From the NCBI GenBank assembly GCA_018287875.1, contig JAGVVL010000002.1, positions 2,232,001-2,296,000 on the forward strand: 64,000 nucleotides of DNA. Direction: 5' to 3'. The notes under the pieces are model-generated. The model worked only from the letters and a program-made list of their open reading frames with translations. It had not been told where the DNA came from and ran no database searches. Below, in pieces: positions 54,038-64,000 of this stretch. The translations under genes and the position numbers were made by a program. Source of the stretch: Nigrospora sphaerica. Taxonomy: Eukaryota > Ascomycota > Sordariomycetes > Amphisphaeriales > Apiosporaceae. Position 1 is the stretch's first letter, and every line of letters starts with the position of its first letter.

Positions 54038-56419
54038 TCACCGGAAATTGATGACGGCAAGCTGTGACACGTAGTTAGCATGAGAGCCCTCAACAGGCCC
54101 GGCACGGAGGTGGGTACGTACTCGGCTATTAGCACCATAAGCCAGTTTCTGGCCTGTTGCATCCCAGCAGAGGCAGTGCTCGTACTGGTCCTTTTCGTTA
54201 TTCACCTGCGGGCTGAGCCAGCCGGGATGTGGGCGTCGGCTCCAGCTTGCTCGGGGAATGTTGTGCTCTCCGACCTTCCAAATCAATATCTTCTCACACG
54301 TTGCGCCGGCAATGAACGCGCCGTCGGGCGTGAAAGCCAGCGCCACAATGGGCGAGTCCATAGTCATTGAGCATTTGGGTTTCCCGTCCATGGAGCGGGC
54401 GTTCCAGATGAATATGGCGCCATCCACTCCACCCGACGCAAGAAGGGCCGCATCGTCGGCCGCGTGGATGACACCGGGCTGCCACGCCAACGTGGTCACT
54501 TGGCCGTCGTGGGCCTGTATCTCACGGAATTTGCCGCTTGCGTCCCAAATCTAACAAGGATCAGCACGCCTGGTTTCGTTCCAGACACAATAAGGGAGGT
54601 AGGTAGCTTACATCGACGAAGCCCTTTTGGCCACAGGTGGCGGCGAGCCGCGCTGTTTCGTTGTACCGGACGTGACTAATTCTGTCCCCCGCCCGGGTTT
54701 CGAACTTTTTGACGACGGTGATACTGGTTCCGGAGCACTGCATTAAGGATAAGAGCTCGCCACCGGCGAGCAGGAACTCATTGTCGCTGGTCCATGCGGC
54801 ATCAAGCGGCTCGTTATCCAAAGCGTACCCGGGCACGGGGAACGAGACCGTAGTGGAGGTCTCGGCAGGGTAGACGGTCACGAGCATGTCGTTTTTGTCG
54901 GGGTTGATGCCGAGGATGGCAGCATTGTTGGGGCTCCAGCGCAATTTATAGACGGGTGACTCGGGAACCTCAAAATGGGTGATGTGGGTGCCATCGGCAT
55001 TCCACAGGCTGATGCGGCCCTTCAGGTCGCCGTCAGTAGCGACAGCGAGTGCAGTCCCGTCGTTGTTCCAGGCCATGGCCGTCACGGTGGCCTTGGAGCT
55101 GACGTCGCCCTCGACCAGGCTGTGGAAGGGTGGCGAGACATCCCCGTCGGGCACGTGACCGTGGGATGCAGGGTCCTGGCCAGCCAGAGCGGCGGTCGCA
55201 CGCGAGACAGTCCAAACTCGCGCTAGCGCCTCGCTTCCAGCACCGGCCAAGATTGACGGATCTCGGGGGTTCCACTGGCAATGCAGCAAAATCGACGCAT
55301 TTTCGCTGGCGAGTTTGGGCGACGTGGTAGGCGGTGACAAGACCGAGGCGTCTCCGGAGCCCAGAGGGATGAAGACCGTCTTGGACGCCAGTTCCTCAAC
55401 CTTTTCGATCTGTGTGGCCTGGTCCGGCCCGTCAGTGCGAAGGGTCGGTGTCGGCGCCTGCTCGCCCTCCAGGGGGGACGGGTAGGCGTGGTTGTTCTCA
55501 GTACCGTGGTGGTGGTTCTGACCGTCCAGGTCCATGGGGTCCGCGGTGGCTGCATGGGCACCATTTTCGTACCCGTTGCTCAGGCGCGGGCGCTTGGCCG
55601 GGGAGCCGCCATTGAGCTGAGGCTGTTGCGGTCGGTCACTTGGGCGTTTCCGCGCGTTTTCAGCGTCCACCACTGGCGGCAGTGGCTCCTCATCCTCGTC
55701 GCCGGGTGCGTCCTCGTCCTGCGACTGCTCATGTTCCTCCGCATCTTGCTGAGGCGGCACGTCGTGGCCGACAGGGCCAAACACGCCCAGCTGCATTGCC
55801 TCGGCCTCAGCCGCCGCATTTGGGGCCAACTGCACAACAAGCTGTCAGTGGCATTTCCCCCCTGGAACAGGATCCGCGCAACTTTCGGTGCACCGGCCGC
55901 CCGCCTCCCCTGCGCACGACTTCGCATTTTCCGCTAGGGAGGAGTCGCATCTCGAACCAGTGCCGCGCAACGCAAAACACCACGTACCTGGGACTGTGCA
56001 AAGTCGCGCTCCAGCGAGTCGAACTTTAGGCCTTTATTAATCACATTGACCAAGGCATGGCTTTTGACGTAGCGCGCAAATTCAAGCTGCCGGTGAGGTG
56101 CCTCGATGTGCCACTCTTTTTGAAACTTGAGTGCTGTTTCTCGGTAATCTGTTTTCACGTCAGTTGCCAGGACGACGCGAACAGCAGCAGCTCCCGGCCG
56201 GTGGAGGGGGGGGGAGAGGGGGAGCATTCTGAGGTTACCTACTCCCTTCTATGAGATAGCGCCATCTGTCGCCGTCGCAGTCAGTACATGGGTCCAAGGG
56301 GCGGAGGCGAAGGCAGAGCAGAGGCAGCGGCCGAGGTGGAGGCCGCGGCGGCGGCGGCCCTCGAGGCACAAGACATACATTAGGTAGTTCAGCCTCTCCG
56401 AATCCAGCTTCTCCTTCAT
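54038..56419 (-). CDS. LisH-WD40 repeat protein, Sif2/TBL1-like
   Basis: Six exons (56419-56379, 56265-56243, 56148-55988, 55829-54612, 54550-54122, 54061-54038) encode 631 residues. The N-terminus is a LisH dimerisation motif (MKEKLDSERLNYLI, WRYLIEGNYRETALKFQKEW), followed by an acidic and Pro-rich linker with a nuclear-signal-like KRPR. The C-terminal half is a WD40 propeller with blades such as GSEALARVWTV, GRISLWNADG, KGFVDIWDASG and GVDGAIFIWNA. In yeast Sif2 and metazoan TBL1 this layout joins histone deacetylase complexes (Set3C/SMRT) and represses transcription, including late sporulation genes. A role in chromatin repression is inferred from that. Exon 2 is just 23 bases, and the last exon of 24 bases ends in LAVINFR. 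All joins keep phase, and the linker exon has a firm open frame. Confidence 0.88.
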
Positions 56420-57960
56420 GATGGCAACGCTGCGGGTGGCCGCCGAGGACTCAATCGTGCACGAGGAATGGGGGCGAGGTCGGTAGGGAGCGTAGGGCCG
56501 ATATCAAACCTGGCCGGCCGCCTGCCAGTGGGAAGGGCAGAAACCTTGGGAGACGTATCCAGGTGCGAGGGCGGAAGCGGGCCCCGCGTGCTGAGATGCA
56601 CTCCGGTCGGACGCTGTGTATCTGGAAGACAGTCGGTAGCGCTAGGAAGTGCCGGGCCCGATTTAACAGCTGTGGACGTGGTGAGTCTGGTCAACGCCCT
56701 TTCGCAGATTTCGATGTTGTGAAAATGGTTCAAATTGGAGATGGAAAGGCACGAGATGGAAAGCGGGCTCCCAGGTTCGACCTTAGCAACTTGGCAAGGT
56801 GTGGGTCGCCTTTGGTTGGGAGTCGTCAAAACGGTAGGCAGGTCAATCGGTACGAGTCTAAAGTACCGGGGAAGACGGAGACCGCAGGTACACCCACCCA
56901 CCAGGCATGGTACCCGGCCTAGGTATTTGCTCGCTCCCTTCCCGAGGTCTTTTCTCCAGTCGTGGTCTGGGCGGGCTGGACGACGCACCCGTCGGTGTCG
57001 GTAGAGTACCGGACTGGGGTGCCTCAGAGGGTGCCTACCTTAGTATAGTGAGGGTCGGCAGCCGTGTGTGTAGGTACCTCTCGCAGACGCGCCGTGGTGA
57101 TAGCCAGGGCTGTCGGGGAGTGGACGAGTGGGATGATGGTGTCGACCTGGGTCGTCCTCACTCGGGGGTGGAAGGGCAGGGTTACCTCTTGCTTGGACTC
57201 GGGGGAGGGCTGTACTGAGAGGTGGGTAACTGGTGACGATGAAGGGCGAGGACCAGACGAAAAGAGGTGCATCCGAGGCGCTCGTCGATGAATCTGCGAA
57301 AAGCTCGACCGGCCGATTCCCCATCCGACGCATCCTCGCTCCAGGGTCTGCTAATCCCCAAGGGGACGGCGGCTGGCCTGTTACCTACAGGGTACCTACA
57401 GCTAGACGGCGGGTGTCGAATGCCCACGCTGCCACGGACCCAACCTGGCGCCGCCTGAGTATGTTACCGTGCCGTACCCCCAACCCGACTGCCCGCCCCC
57501 ATTCCGCCACAGTCGGTGCCCCGTACCACCACCTACACCATCACCCCGGCGTCCTGAGAGGGAGCGCGCCCTGCCCAATCGAGGACGCATCGTGCACATT
57601 GGGTAAATGACCTTCACGTTCCACGCCACGGCTTGGCTCACTGGGGGCTCCTTTACCTTACAGAGGTACAGGCGTTCATCTGGAGGCGAAGACGATGTGC
57701 CAACTCAGCAGGAGGGAGGGCTGTTTGTTTCAGCATTTTTATCGTTCTCACTCCCGAGTCCGCGTGCCTCGAACGGTATTGTGCCGCCGCCGGCTGACTA
57801 GGGCCGGCTGCTCCTCGCCGCAGCAGCAGAAGGGCAGGAATACCTGGGTACGCCGAAGGACCATGACCAACCACCAGCACGATGAACTAACTGCCTAGGT
57901 ACACCTACCTACCCAAGTAAGTAGTAGGTAACTACATACCCTACACCCGCCAGAAGAGAA

Positions 57961-58020
57961 GGGGATGAACGAGAAGGGGATGAACGAGAAGGGGATGAAC
58001 GAGAAGGGGATGAACGAGAA
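57961..58020 (+). repeat. 15-base tandem repeat, four units
   Basis: The unit GGGGATGAACGAGAA is repeated four times without a change in view, followed by two further G. In the plus frame it encodes MNEKG units; there is no gene around it. The array is too short and lacks spacers, so it is not CRISPR. Confidence 0.85.
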
Positions 58021-59413
58021 GGCCGTTCATCAGCCTGGGCTTTGCTTGGGTCACCCACGGGCCTTGACGGGAACGCATTCGCGCCTGGCCGTGGGGTTTG
58101 GTTTTCCCCGATGCAACATCGCATTTCCGTGGTCAGCCCAGCTCATGCTTGATTCAGTCAGTCTCTTGCCGAAGCAGGCTGCCCCCAGATGGACTAGGCC
58201 CGTTAGCATGCGGCGCCAAGGCTGAGCAGCCCTAGAGCCTAGGTAGCCCAATCCAAAGCACACCATGTAAATTCATCCGTCCCCACCCCGGGGCCTGGCT
58301 GGGTTGTTGGCTGACGGGAAGATTCGAGGAAATCCGGTGCGCTGGGGAGAGGGGGACTTTATCGCGGTTCGACGCGGGGAGGTCATGCAGCTAACAACTC
58401 GACAGCATGGCAGGCACATGGCCGTGTCGTAGCCTAGTGACATGGATGCGCGCAACAGAGAGGAAGAGCGCAGGGCGGAGACGAAGAACGGAGTCAGGCG
58501 AGGGCGAGGGCGAAGCATCCACGCGTGCTGGTCTGGTGGGCGGTCCCTTGGCGCGCACGTACGAGCACATTGTACATTCAGCTAGTCGTACAGGCATGGG
58601 CAGCCTTTCCCCAGCGCCGAACTGGGGGGCGGCGGCGTTGGACGTGGCAGAGGTACGAACAAAAACAGAAACATTCCAGGTGGATGATCGGCAAAGACAA
58701 TCGCTTGGTCAGAGATGATCGTTGCGTCCGTCCCGACTATTCCAACTGGGCTTAGCGCGCCCCTTCGTCACACACAGTCCACACGCATGATGCAATCTTA
58801 GATGCCACATATCTACCTGTCAGTATTGTCCTCGACACCCAATGCCTTCTCTCTCTGGAGCCGCGCCGTGGTGCCGGTTACCGGCCAGGAAGACGACGCT
58901 TACCATCGATGTGCGGAGATGAGACCCCTACAGCTGGCGAGGACGGCCACCAGGCGCCGTGATCTCCAGCAAATTTCCACCTCAACCCATCCGATACTAC
59001 CAGCAATACGTATGTACTATAGTACCCGCCCGCACAAGCCAGGCTCCCAAGGGTGCCGGGGTACTTGCTTCAATGAACCTGGGGCAAGGTTTCTTAGTAT
59101 GGAGGCGCGTAAAAGGTGCATATTACAGGTAAGTAGGTACCTACGTACCAACATATTTACTAAGAGAGCTGTATGGACCTCCATCTCCATACCCGTAAGG
59201 AACAAGTAGGGAATCCGTGAAGCAGGCAAACACGTGCCACTGATATTACTTCGGATCCATCCATTACGAAGAGCTTGGACGAATCCACACGCGCAGACTC
59301 TGGTGTGGAAACGAGCCTGTTGCGCCTTCTCTGCGTATTGACGGCTTGTGCACGCCGGCGTCTGCCAACCTTAACAGCCTACCCTGTCACCTATAAGTTG
59401 CTTCTGTACGCTG

Positions 59414-59441
59414 TATGTGCGTGGATGTGCGTATGTGCGTA

Positions 59442-59485
<44 letters not shown>

Positions 59486-59540
59486 TGTGTGTGTGTGTGC
59501 GTGTGTGCGTGTGTGTGTATGTGGGTGGGTGGGTGGGTGG
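59414..59540 (+). repeat. GT-rich microsatellite
   Basis: Imperfect GT/GTGC/GTAT repeats ending in five GGGT units. Non-coding; likely variable in length between strains. Confidence 0.85.
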
Positions 59541-60707
59541 CCCGTTCTGCCCGTTGTCCTTTGTTCCCGATCAATTCTCCACCCTTCGTCCAGGGAAAAG
59601 GCCAGTGCCCCCCCCCGGGAAGGAACAGGTGACTCGACGAGAAGTGGAAGAGAAAGGGGGCCAGCCATACCCCCATGACATGTAGCTCGGCTGGGCGAGG
59701 GGAATGTTCCTCGACTTCGAAACAGCCCCCAGACAGCTCTTCGATCATGGGCGTTGGCTGACCGACCTTGGCTCGGATTGAAACGCGGTAACCAGACGGT
59801 GCTCGAGTCGTTCGTCAGGTAGTTCACCCCGGCCCCGGCAGTCAGGCAGACGGACGGGCGGGCAGGCAATTATTCAAGCAATCAGCCGGCCACCTCACGG
59901 ACGCGTTCACTGGAAGGACGGGTGTACCTACACGCAAAATGGATGATGGATGGGGATGGGTGTGGATGGGTGGGCTTCCTAGAAGAGACGGATCACCAAC
60001 CGGGGGTTTTGGTCTAGGTACTGTTTCCGGGAGCCCTCATTGCTGGTGCTGGGCTAGCGGGGCCCTGCCGGTGGGTACGTACCTGATGCCAACCAGTGTC
60101 CATATGGCCCCGGCACGCAGATGCGAATCCAGGCATGCCCGCTACTGATTATTACCATCTCCACACATTTGACGCTCGGTGACGGCAATGGATCTCACCT
60201 TGACAGCCCGCTTGAGCCTTGAGGCTCCCCTGGCCTCCGTGGGCTCGGGCTGGCTGCGTGAGGGGCTCCCAATTGCCTGAGACGAGGGCTCCCTGTTCAA
60301 GGTCCCTTCCTTTTTTGTCCCCCCTTCCACTAGCTCTGGGTAGGTACACCTCACCCTCCCTTCCAAGCCCCGCCTGCCAGTGTGCCAGCCCGACGAGTCG
60401 ACGACGGCTATTTTGAGGAGCTCGGGCCACCTAAACCATCGCCGGCGCCCAAACTCCTGAACCACGTTGAAGCCCGCGAAAACTTCCCGTGATACGGACT
60501 TATCACGCACCAGTGCAACGAGTATCCGTACCAGGCGAACCACTTCGACGGCGACGGCGACGCACCCGAAAGCGGTCCCCATTGTCCGTTTGCCCATGTC
60601 TTGCTACCCACAGTAGAGCCTCCCGCCCTCCGCTCTCCGTTTCCCGCACTCGACGATTTTGTCCCCATCGTACCAGCACGCGTCGCATCGCATCGCCTCG
60701 CCTCGCC

Positions 60708-61869
60708 ATGCCGCCCCGACTAAACATACCACCCGTCACGCGAATTCTGCTGGTCGCGCTGCTTCTGCAGTCGGTTCTTAACGCAGCGGTTCGGTACCGG
60801 CAATGGACCGACCAGTCCGAAATAGTGGTCGAGTGGCTCACTCTCGTGCCACAGTTATCCCTGTTCTACCCGTGGACCTTCGTGACAACCTCGTTGGTGG
60901 AGAGCAACGTGTTCACGCTGGCCGCAGCGGGCTTTACACTATTCCACGGTGGCCGTTACCTGGAGAGAGCATGGTCATCGAGAGAATTCGCCAAGTTCCT
61001 CTTGGTTGTGACCTTGATCCCCAACCTGCTCTGCTTCCTGCTGCTGGTCATGCTGTTTACCCTCACCAGGAATGAAAGGTGGACGTAAGTGCTCTCCCGA
61101 CCCATCCGTGCCGCATTCTGGGATCGACTGCGCAGCGCTAACACGGACCGCTTCGAACAGGCTGATGACGGTTGCCGGCACCGTCCCCCTCCAGATGTCA
61201 TTCCTGGTGGCCTTTAGCCAGCTGGTACCGGCGCATACCGTCACGCTCTTCCGAGGCATCCTCTCCTTACGCGTGCCCAAGTTCCCTCTGATGTACCTCG
61301 GGCTCGTGATGGTGCTGTCGCTCACGCCATTCTTGACTAGTGCCTCGTTGTTTCTGGCATTCTTTGCCTTGATCACGAGCTGGACATATCTTCGCTTTTA
61401 CAAGACCGTGTTTCCCGATCTCGACTCATCACAGCCGACGTCGATGCGGGGCGATGCGAGCGAAACGTTTGCGTTTGCCGAGTTTTTCCCCGGTCCGGCC
61501 AAGCCGCTTGTGGCCGCCTTTGCGGAGCAGGTGTTCAACGTGTTGGTCGCCATGCGGGTCTGCACCCCTTTCTCGCCCTCGGAAATTTCTGCCTCCTCAG
61601 GCAATGCCTACATGCAGAGGGGGGCTCCCGGCGGCGTCAGGGCGGAGGCGGAGAGGAGGAGGGCATTGGCCTTGAAGGCCTTGGATCAGAGACTACATGC
61701 CGCCACAGCCGGTCCTCGGGGCTCACCGCAGCCGCCGAGCAACGCCCCAACCATCAGCACTCAACCACAACCCAGCACGCAGACGGCCATGACGTCTCAG
61801 CCGTCGGCTATGCTGGGCGAGACCAGCTATGTCCCCGACCAAGACCACCACGAGAAGGAAGGCGCGTAG
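60708..61869 (+). CDS. TMEM115-like Golgi membrane protein (rhomboid-related)
   Basis: Two exons (60708-61084 and 61161-61869) encode 361 residues. The start is ATG 60708 (GCCATGCCG). The family (DUF1751, PF08551) has a rhomboid-like fold without the protease residues and acts in Golgi trafficking; the human TMEM115 relative is linked to retrograde transport. Hydrophobic helices are visible at about residues 10-28, 48-66, 70-84, 95-120, 127-145, 170-180 and 185-205. The run FYPWTFVTTSLVESNVFTLA and GGRYLERAWSSREFAKFLLV match the family. The membrane part ends near residue 215; a hydrophilic tail with Arg/Ala-rich and Pro/Gln-rich stretches follows. The GTAAGT donor at 61085 and the ACAG acceptor restore a Thr codon. 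Confidence 0.88.
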
Positions 61870-64000
61870 ATGGGCTTTGGGTGTCGTGGTTGTGTTAGAG
61901 CATGGTTTTCCCAGCGTGTACCATAGGTGGCTATATCGGCATGGAGCAAGCTTTAGAGTAACATAGGCTTGTTGTGTACTTATTTAGCTAGCCGGCACGC
62001 AGTCTTGATACAACTTTTGAGAGGGCAAGGAAATGCCCGCTGCCTCCGTGACCCTCACTCGCGGTTCGATTCGCGAACGGATGCTGGCTGGCCGGGTGAG
62101 TGGCTAATACTCGACTTCTGTTGACATCCAGCAACCAAGTACCTCCCATATCTGTCCAGTGTGTGGAAATAGTCAGGGCCTCTACACAGGGCAGTAAGTA
62201 CTACTACTGTATAACCCACCACCGGCTGAGTTACCTAAGCAGGTGATCTTTAAGCAGCCTAATTTGGCCTCAAGTTTCGTGCTCTATGGTTAACAAGTTG
62301 ATGTGGGTTTCCCAGAGCCGTGGGTGCTGGTTGTGGAGCTTATGCCATTCGACCAGTATACCCTGATATTAGTGATGAGAGCGGTACTTGAACAATTAGG
62401 AATTTACCCCCCCCCCCCCCCCCCCCCCCTTCCCCGTCCGTGCCCACACGTTCAAGATGTTCTATACTGATGGACTTTGTTCGTGCCACGAGCTGCGCAA
62501 GGCTTGGTGGCTCGGCACCGTGTGGCGTTGCTCGGCGGCGCGGGAAAGGCGGGCATCGGACATCTCAGTCTTGCGGATCAGGCATCAGGCGTGCATGAAG
62601 AAAGCCATTCGGCCAGCCAGTCATGGCGGGGTTGAACTCAGGGTAGGCGGCTACGATCCTGACAAGCGGAGTTTGCGAAAATCCAGACAGGCACACTGCT
62701 CGGCTGCGGGCGGAAGCAGACGCTACTGTGCGGTACGGATCTATCGTTGCTCGAGTGCGGAGGTCACACCGTTTGGCTGTCGGCACGCAAACAACCTACC
62801 CTGGACACTGGGGTCCTGGGTAAGTTCCGCTCCATTACAGACGGGCTCTGGTGGCCCCGCCCTGATGTTCCTTTTTCGCCTTAGGCGGTTCGCCCGACGT
62901 TCCGCGGACCCTCGTTGTTCTGTTTGTGTGCCCGTCCGTACGAGCACCTCGGGAACGACTGTCGGGGCTGGATGTTTCGGATGCGCCACGCCATCGGTTC
63001 ATCCTCGCCCTCTGATCATGGATGATTTCATCCAGTTTTAACGCACCCGGGGCACCGATCTAACCTACCATTCAGCCAAGGTACCCACCTACGTACCTAC
63101 CTACAACTGCCTACCTCACTAAGCACGCCAGCCCGGCTTGTCCACCATGGGACCTCGTCGCAACGCTTCCCACCCCAGCCAGCCCACGGGCCGGCCCAAT
63201 CTATTCTACAGCTACGGCGATGGCCGGAGCAGAACCGCTCGGTACGCCTGCCTAAAATAAGCTGAACGTGTTTCAACCGTACCCCCCATCTCTGCCCGTC
63301 GCACTGGTATGCATAAGCGAGTAGATGCGGCCGACCAATCCGGGATGGCAGGGCGACTCGCGGACGGGCGGGACTGGCCACCACCACGCCGACACTCCAG
63401 CGGCACTGCTGGATGAAAAAGGTGGGCGGGCGGGCGGCCTTCCAGTACGTACCCTTACCGGCACCACACGTCTGCCATTTCCGTTCCTCCAAGGGTACAT
63501 CTACACATGGACATTCAGGCACGATACCCGCCCTTGTTGGTTGAGCGGCGTTCCAGGAGGAAGGCTGGCCGGGGCTAAGGGACGGAGAAAGTCCCCCGGC
63601 CCCTGGTCCCTTGTACGGGAAGCGGCGCAGCACCAGGAAGGACGATGCGTAAGAACTTAGGTAACTACATAATACCTCTACGGATATGAGATGTGCAGAC
63701 GACGGGGGGGGGAAGGGGTTGAGAGAAGGGGGGGGTGGTCAAGCCCCATCCATCCATCCCCTCAATCGGTCCCATATGGCGCCCAGGGCATGGCGCCCTG
63801 GCACCCACGGGCTGGTCGGCTGTGCCAGGACTGCGGGAAACAGCCCGCAAAAGTGACCTGTGTACTTGGCCGCCCTGGCTAAGTACGTACAGCATACAAG
63901 TCCATTTATGGAACCCTGTATTATCATGGACGGAAAGGCGGGCTACCAAGCGGGCCGGCTCCAGCATGGACGATTGATTCGTGGACTGTCAGTCCGGGAC
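61870..64000. other. Right-edge intergenic region
   Basis: About 2.1 kb to the window end without a recognisable gene. Contains a 23-base C tract (62407-62429) and several TACCTAC-type motifs (63078-63115, 63658). Frames at 62457-63041 and 63325-63660 have no family resemblance. Confidence 0.45.
62407..62429 (+). repeat. Homopolymer C tract, 23 bases
   Basis: A run of 23 C in non-coding DNA. Length may be affected by sequencing or assembly error. Confidence 0.88.

Larger units (their letters stand above)
56420..60707. other. Large divergent intergenic region
   Basis: About 4.3 kb between the divergent LisH-WD40 and TMEM115-like genes. It includes a 15-base tandem repeat (57961-58020), a GT microsatellite (59414-59540), and several TACCTAGGTA-like motifs (57893-57902, 58237, 56929, 59131). 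A 151-codon minus-strand frame (60142-60597) shows no family features. No gene was recognised. Confidence 0.45.

Noticed and set aside
57961..58020. Tandem units as a CRISPR array
   Set aside because: The units are contiguous, with no spacers, and this is a eukaryotic genome.
62063..62070. B-box-like GGTTCGAT as a tRNA sign
   Set aside because: The flanking bases do not form a five-base T-arm or an acceptor stem, so there is no tRNA cloverleaf.

Overview
The window looks like nuclear DNA of a filamentous ascomycete, most likely Sordariomycetes and perhaps Hypocreales. The evidence is its gene content (fungal rhodopsin-domain protein, GH72 glucanosyltransferase, fungal ADAM protease, Sif2-like LisH-WD40 protein), GC-rich coding sequence, short GT-AG introns (about 50-280 bp, some with CTAAC/CTGAC-like branch sites) and long intergenic spaces. 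I recognised 18 protein-coding genes, one cut by the left edge. I saw no rRNA, tRNA, transposon or CRISPR array. Exon borders were derived by hand from splice signals, reading-frame phase and family knowledge; no transcript data were available.

Layout. 0-6 kb, plus strand: 3' end of a seven-helix rhodopsin-domain protein, a DUF2470 membrane protein, a tetraspanin, and a secreted M28 leucine aminopeptidase. 7-12 kb, minus: a 5-kb intronless EDC4/Ge-1-like decapping scaffold. 14-23 kb: a small unknown membrane protein (+), a secreted GH5 enzyme (-), a membrane-anchored short-chain dehydrogenase (+) and a predicted pseudokinase (+). 26.5-28.1 kb: a GPI-anchored GH72 glucanosyltransferase (+). 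32.7-37.1 kb: an unknown acidic, low-complexity protein (+) facing an ADAM metalloprotease (-). 39.9-56.4 kb: five minus-strand genes, namely acetyl-CoA synthetase, the Rfc5-type clamp-loader subunit, GH51 arabinofuranosidase, a fold-type I PLP aminotransferase and a LisH-WD40 protein. 60.7-61.9 kb: a TMEM115-like Golgi protein (+). The last 2 kb hold no recognisable gene.

Function. The genes do not form one pathway or a secondary-metabolite cluster. Most are housekeeping genes (mRNA decapping, replication, acetyl-CoA supply, chromatin repression, Golgi), mixed with secreted or wall-acting enzymes (aminopeptidase, GH5, GH72, ADAM; GH51 looks intracellular). The points most worth checking are the degenerate kinase, two uncharacterised small proteins, an intron in the GH72 GPI signal that is open for read-through, a PPxY motif in the ADAM tail, a possible small cysteine-rich gene near 25.4-25.8 kb, and a palindromic TACCTAGGTA-type motif scattered through non-coding DNA. 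I found no clear sign of an entirely new multi-gene system.
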